From: Nocardia anaemiae NBRC 100462
GTDB taxonomy: Bacteria > Actinomycetota > Actinomycetes > Mycobacteriales > Mycobacteriaceae
Assembly: GCF_001612725.1 (NCBI RefSeq)
Contig: NZ_BDAZ01000026.1
Location: 103,228-167,227, forward strand
DNA: 64,000 nucleotides
Direction: 5' to 3'
Part shown: positions 61,083 to 64,000 of the stretch, piece after piece
Numbering within the stretch: position 1 is the first letter of the stretch
How the letters are laid out: the number at the start of each line of letters is the position of its first letter
Program-made: the position numbers and the translations under genes
Notes under the pieces: generated by a model
Seen by the model: the letters and a program-made list of their open reading frames with translations, nothing else
What the model was told of the DNA's origin: nothing
Databases searched by the model: none

Positions 61083-61130
61083 TAGTTGCTTGTGCTATGC
61101 AACTATATACTACTTACTTGAGCTAAGCAA
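61083..61130. promoter_or_regulatory. Tandem MarR operators
   Basis: Two copies of TTRCTTGWGCTAWGCAA (61086-61102 and 61114-61130) lie 28 bp apart. The first sits in a perfect inverted repeat TAGTTGC-9-GCAACTA. They cover an AT-rich promoter-like segment (TATAGT on the minus strand) just upstream of the marR start, so they probably mediate autorepression. Confidence 0.65.
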
Positions 61131-61363
61131 TTAGCTGCCGTGACATACAGAGATACAGTCACTTCATCGCCTCCATCGGCGCGTCGCCGAGACGACACGC
61201 CAACGAGTCCTCACACGAGCAAATCGAGGGCTATCGGTCGCGGCGTGCTTCCCGACAAGGTGCCGAGGGCAGGAAAGCCAGACCAACGGCGCACTACACA
61301 AAGCTGTTGCTCCCAAAGCGCTCGGACGAATCGTCTGAGCCGAGGACATCGCCACCGGCAAAC

Positions 61364-61561
61364 GCCGCTGGGCGGGCGCTGGTACTTCGGCGGCCCGTCC
61401 GCAGCGAGGGTCCGCTTCACGGTGTTGCGGGGCGCGCCCATCAGCCGGGCGATCGCCTGGATCGGCATGCGCTCCGACCGGCGCAAACGACGAATCTCAG
61501 CCCAATCCTCCACAGCGAGCACCCCTTCGGTCCTCCCTGGCCCGGATAGAGCCAGAGTCAC
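61364..61561 (-). pseudogene. IS21-family transposase IstA, N-terminal fragment
   Basis: Only the first 50 residues or so remain: VEDWAEIRRLRRSERMPIQA followed by IARLMGAPRNTVKRTLAADG and PPKYQRPPSG. These form the helix-turn-helix start of IS21 IstA transposases. After that the frame no longer resembles IstA, and no istB or terminal repeats are seen. It is a truncated leftover of an insertion sequence. The surrounding 61.14-61.65 kb has no other gene. Confidence 0.75.
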
Positions 61562-61649
61562 CGACCAGATGGTCCGTTTTGAGTTGCCGCGTGGCGCTCA
61601 GTTTTCCGCCGACAATCCGGGCGCGACGAGACGTGCGCCGGGGAACGAG

Positions 61650-62108
61650 CTATGCACCGTCGCTGCCATCGCGCAGGGAATGGATCATGCTCCGCAGGAT
61701 CCGGACCGCGTCTGACTGCTCGGTCTCGGTCAGGTCGGCCAGCATTCTGACCTCGACAGACCGGACCGCTACGGTCGCCTTCTCGAGGCTTCGTCGTCCA
61801 CGAGGCGTGAGCCGCGTGGGAAGAACCTTCCCGACGGGCGCCTCCGCAGGCCTGGTCACGTAGCCGTCTCGTTCCAGGGCCTGAAGCAGCACGTTCATCG
61901 TCTGCCGTGTCACGAACGCGCCCCGGGCGAGCTCGGAGTTCGACAGGCCCGGTCGTTGAGCCAGCAGCTCGAGGCAGGAGTAGTGAGTCACGCTCATCCC
62001 GAGCGGCCGCAGCACCTCCTCCATGGCTACGCGGAGGGCGCTCGACGCCTCTTTCAGCAGGTAGCCCAGTGACGTCTGTAGGTCGATGCCGACACCGTCT
62101 TGACTCAT
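61650..62108 (-). CDS. MarR-family regulator
   Basis: The 152-residue winged-helix regulator has LGMSVTHYSCLELLAQRPGL, LARGAFVTRQTMNVLLQALE and the wing DGYVTRPAEAP. It is divergent from the small VOC protein gene. One of the two perfect palindromes of the spacer overlaps its own start codon, so the transcript is probably leaderless and autorepressed. The gene is flanked by an IS21 fragment and an integrase-like tail, which suggests transfer as a cassette. Confidence 0.9.
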   Translation of the reverse strand: MSQDGVGIDLQTSLGYLLKEASSALRVAMEEVLRPLGMSVTHYSCLELLAQRPGLSNSELARGAFVTRQTMNVLLQALERDGYVTRPAEAPVGKVLPTRLTPRGRRSLEKATVAVRSVEVRMLADLTETEQSDAVRILRSMIHSLRDGSDGA

Positions 62109-62151
62109 GTCAGTACTCTGACATAGCTTGGTCTGTGTCAGAAAACTGACA
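62107..62151. promoter_or_regulatory. Twin palindromic operators of the MarR/VOC pair
   Basis: ATGTCAG-TACT-CTGACAT (62107-62124) and TGTCAG-AAAA-CTGACA (62136-62151) are perfect palindromes with the same arms, centres 28 bp apart. They occupy nearly the whole 62-bp divergent spacer. Binding by the MarR protein would block both genes. Confidence 0.75.
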
Positions 62152-62170
62152 CCGACTAAGGAGCATCATC

Positions 62171-62539
62171 ATGCCCGTCACCGGCCCTGACTTCATCTCG
62201 CTCCAGGCGCGCGACCTCGACGCTTCGCAGGCGTTTTACGAGCAGTACCTCGGCCTCGTCCGCTCGCAGAACGGACCTCCGCACGCCGTCGTCTTCGAGA
62301 CGAAGCCGATCGCGTTCGCACTCCGCGACGTCGTACCCGGCACCGATCTCGCGTCCGTTGCTCAGCCCGGCATCGGTGCCGCGATCTGGCTCCACGCCAC
62401 AGACGTCCAGGCCATTCACGATGCTCTCGTCACCGACGGTCACACCATCGTCTCCGCACCGATCGACGGCCCCTTCGGTCGGACGTTCACCTTCGCCGAC
62501 CCCGACGGCTACCAGGTCACTCTCCACGACCGCGCCTGA
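62171..62539 (+). CDS. VOC-superfamily (glyoxalase/bleomycin-resistance-like) protein
   Basis: The 122-residue protein matches the VOC fold: ISLQARDLDASQAFYEQYLG at the start and GRTFTFADPDGYQVTLHD at the end, the typical pattern of glyoxalase/dioxygenase/resistance proteins. The function could be binding or modifying a toxic compound. It is controlled together with the divergent MarR gene through two palindromes. AAGGAG precedes the ATG. Confidence 0.9.
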   Translation: MPVTGPDFISLQARDLDASQAFYEQYLGLVRSQNGPPHAVVFETKPIAFALRDVVPGTDLASVAQPGIGAAIWLHATDVQAIHDALVTDGHTIVSAPIDGPFGRTFTFADPDGYQVTLHDRA

Positions 62540-62586
62540 TAGGCCAAACGCCACCGGACGATCACCGGCCCCCGCAGACCGCGGTT

Positions 62587-62700
62587 GCGCCGGAGACTCG
62601 AGAATGCGCCCGCCTCGACGAGGCTCGTCAACGCCAGTGGCTCGGCGAGGTCAGCGCCCTGCAGGAAACCCCGCGCCATATCGACGCGAAACGCGCCTGA
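62587..62700 (+). pseudogene. Possible integrase/recombinase C-terminal remnant
   Basis: In the 228-bp stretch after the VOC gene, one frame reads ECARLDEARQRQWLGEVSAL and continues to a stop after HIDAKRA. The W-L-G-E-V pattern in a charged helix recalls the C-terminus of actinobacterial site-specific recombinases that carry such helical tails. There is no start codon and no upstream domain. The match is from memory of the pattern and uncertain. Confidence 0.35.
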
Positions 62701-62767
62701 GGGCCCGCGCCACTGTCCGAGGTGGCTACATCGGTGAATCCTGACGCAGTTGACCGGAAATTTCGGC

Positions 62768-63892
62768 TCAGGACAGTTTCGCTTCCGGGGCGAAGGCGGG
62801 CAGCTTCTCGAGACTGCTGCGCACGGCCTCGGCGCCGTAGTCGAACATCTGCCGCTCGTAGTCGTCGACCGCGCTGTGCAGGTCCTGGCGGTCTTCGATG
62901 ACCTCGATCAGGCAGCGGCGCAGCAGATCGGCATCGCGCAGCGCGGTGTTCGCGCCGTTGCCGCCGGTCGGGGAGGTGGCGTGGATCGCGTCGCCGAGCA
63001 GCGTGACGGGGCCGGGCGCCCAGCGCCGGCCGGGCTCGACCACCCGGATGGACAGCAGCGTGCTGTTGTCCGGGTCGGCCTGTTCGATCAGCGTGCGCAG
63101 CTGCGGGTGCCAACCTTGCATCCTGGACAGGACCGCGTCCTGCGCGGTCAGGTCCGCCAGCGAACCGTTGGGCGGCAGGATCATGGCCCAGCGCACGTAG
63201 TCGCCGATGTCAGGCAGTGAGACTTCGGGGGCCAGGTGTTCGGCGGCCTGCTTGGGCGGGGTACGGAAGCGCATCGCGCCCAGCAGCAGGCTGACGCCGT
63301 CACCGGTGATCTTCGAGCCGTAGGCCTTGGACAGGCCGAGGAACTCGTCGGTCAGTGGGGTGCGGCCGATGACGAACCGGACGCCGGTGTCGGTCGGGGT
63401 GGTCTGCGGCGACAGCACCCCGCGGACCGCGGAGGTGATGCCGTCTGCGCCGACGAGCAGGTCGGCGGTGGCCGGGTCGCGGCGGGCGAACTGGGCTCGG
63501 ACTTTGCCGCCTGCCAGAACGTCGTAGCCGGTGAGTGCGGCGTCGGTGTGCACGGTCAGGCCGGTCAGCAGCAGGTGTCGTAGCACTTGGCGGTCGACGA
63601 CGATGCCGGTCCGGCTCGCGCCGAGCCTGCCGGTCTCGTTCAATTGCGGGTCCAGGATCAGCTGCTCGGCGGAGGCGTCCATGACGATCTCGTCCAGCAC
63701 CGGGTGCCAGCGCGTCGGCAGGCAGTCGCGCAGCGCCTGAAAACCGATTGGGTTCAGCACGAGCCGATAGCCCTGGAACCGCGCGACAATCCCCGGGTCA
63801 CGTTCGAACACATCGGCCTCGACCCCGGCACCACGAAGGCCCTGCGCGAGCGCCAGACCTCCCAGCCCGGCTCCGACAACGGAAACTCGCAT
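62768..63892 (-). CDS. FAD-dependent aromatic-ring/antibiotic monooxygenase (PHBH/TetX-like)
   Basis: The 374-residue flavoprotein has VSVVGAGLGGLALAQGLRGA as first FAD motif, ADLLVGADGITSAVRGVL as DG motif and VTLLGDAIHATSPTGGNGAN as second FAD motif. This is the class A monooxygenase fold shared by p-hydroxybenzoate hydroxylase, TetX and other antibiotic-modifying enzymes. Reduction by NAD(P)H and hydroxylation of a planar substrate are expected. It is divergent from the start of a probable TetR gene with a nested palindrome between them, an arrangement common for inducible drug-modifying enzymes. The ATG at 63892 follows GGAGG. Confidence 0.9.
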   Translation of the reverse strand: MRVSVVGAGLGGLALAQGLRGAGVEADVFERDPGIVARFQGYRLVLNPIGFQALRDCLPTRWHPVLDEIVMDASAEQLILDPQLNETGRLGASRTGIVVDRQVLRHLLLTGLTVHTDAALTGYDVLAGGKVRAQFARRDPATADLLVGADGITSAVRGVLSPQTTPTDTGVRFVIGRTPLTDEFLGLSKAYGSKITGDGVSLLLGAMRFRTPPKQAAEHLAPEVSLPDIGDYVRWAMILPPNGSLADLTAQDAVLSRMQGWHPQLRTLIEQADPDNSTLLSIRVVEPGRRWAPGPVTLLGDAIHATSPTGGNGANTALRDADLLRRCLIEVIEDRQDLHSAVDDYERQMFDYGAEAVRSSLEKLPAFAPEAKLS

Positions 63893-63913
63893 CACACCTC
63901 CGCGAACATCGAT

Positions 63914-63965
63914 ACGAACTAAGTTCGTTATTACGATCTAAGTTCTATATAACGAACTTAGATCG
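63914..63965. promoter_or_regulatory. Nested palindromic operators
   Basis: Three perfect inverted repeats overlap here: ACGAACT-A-AGTTCGT (63914-63928), CTAAGTTCGTTAT with its complement (63919-63931 and 63949-63961), and CGATCTAAGTTC with its complement (63934-63945 and 63954-63965). The segment is AT-rich in a GC-rich genome. It should contain both promoters and be the binding region for the divergently encoded regulator. Confidence 0.7.
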
Positions 63966-63985
63966 TGTCAAGGTAGAGTTCCGGC

Positions 63986-64000
63986 ATGCCCGCCGCTCCC
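63986..64000 (+). CDS. Start of divergent gene, probably TetR regulator, cut by window end
   Basis: Only five codons (MPAAP) are visible after an ATG at 63986. The identity is inferred solely from the layout: a divergent FAD monooxygenase and palindromic operators between. Confidence 0.35.

Noticed and set aside
1..64000. tRNA genes, rRNA genes, CRISPR arrays
   Set aside because: No cloverleaf-like arms with a GTTCRA loop, no ribosomal segments and no spaced identical repeats were found by reading.

Overview
The window is GC-rich actinobacterial DNA with GTG and TTG starts, many ATGA/GTGA stop-start overlaps and strong GC bias at third codon positions. The gene set points to Nocardia or a close relative in the Nocardiaceae: a PknK-type kinase, a DUF3556 membrane protein, LIP-family secreted lipases, a secreted cholesterol oxidase, an AldA/DUF779 pair and a conservon-type P450. 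This placement is inferred from gene content. No rRNA, tRNA, CRISPR array or replication origin was seen.

Left part (1-24 kb). A truncated secreted alpha/beta hydrolase is followed by a GerW/YtfJ-like membrane protein, a TerD-AIM24 fusion, an M3 oligopeptidase, a PAP2-lipid kinase fusion and the methionine sulfoxide reductase pair msrB-msrA, which ends in a strong hairpin. Next come a GlcG/HbpS-like gene coupled to a hydrolase, a DUF3556 membrane protein, a PheC-like solute-binding protein, YggT, an esterase, a GGDEF-EAL protein facing a PknK kinase, and a P450-like protein without the haem cysteine. A GAF regulator precedes aldehyde dehydrogenase and its DUF779 partner.

Central part (25-31 kb) is a complete fructose phosphotransferase locus. 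ptsI (enzyme I) is divergent from a DeoR regulator, fruK, a fused EIIA-EIIB-EIIC gene and ptsH (HPr). The intergenic region carries a promoter and direct-repeat operators.

Accessory part (31.5-45 kb). ridA/hxlR and araC/quinone-reductase divergent pairs and an orphan ABBA-type aromatic prenyltransferase precede a large organosulfur-scavenging region: flavin reductase, NADPH-FMN reductase, SfnB-like, SfnG, a StyA-like flavoprotein, DszA-like, DszC-like and SsuD-like genes. Together they could strip sulfur from sulfides, sulfones and sulfonates down to sulfite. A free-methionine-sulfoxide reductase lies inside the region.

Right part (45-64 kb). Two secreted LIP lipases flank a cholesterol oxidase that has a KstR-type site upstream. 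Then come a decayed rifampicin-phosphotransferase-like pseudogene, a TetR/SnoaL-like pair, a metallothionein-like/metallo-hydrolase-like pair, DUF2267, cspA, and a MarR-DHA2 exporter-YceI operon whose exporter and YceI protein share a beta-sandwich module. The last 3 kb hold an IS21 fragment, a MarR/VOC pair with twin operators, an apparent integrase tail and a TetR/FAD-monooxygenase pair with nested palindromes. This looks like recombined, recently acquired DNA.
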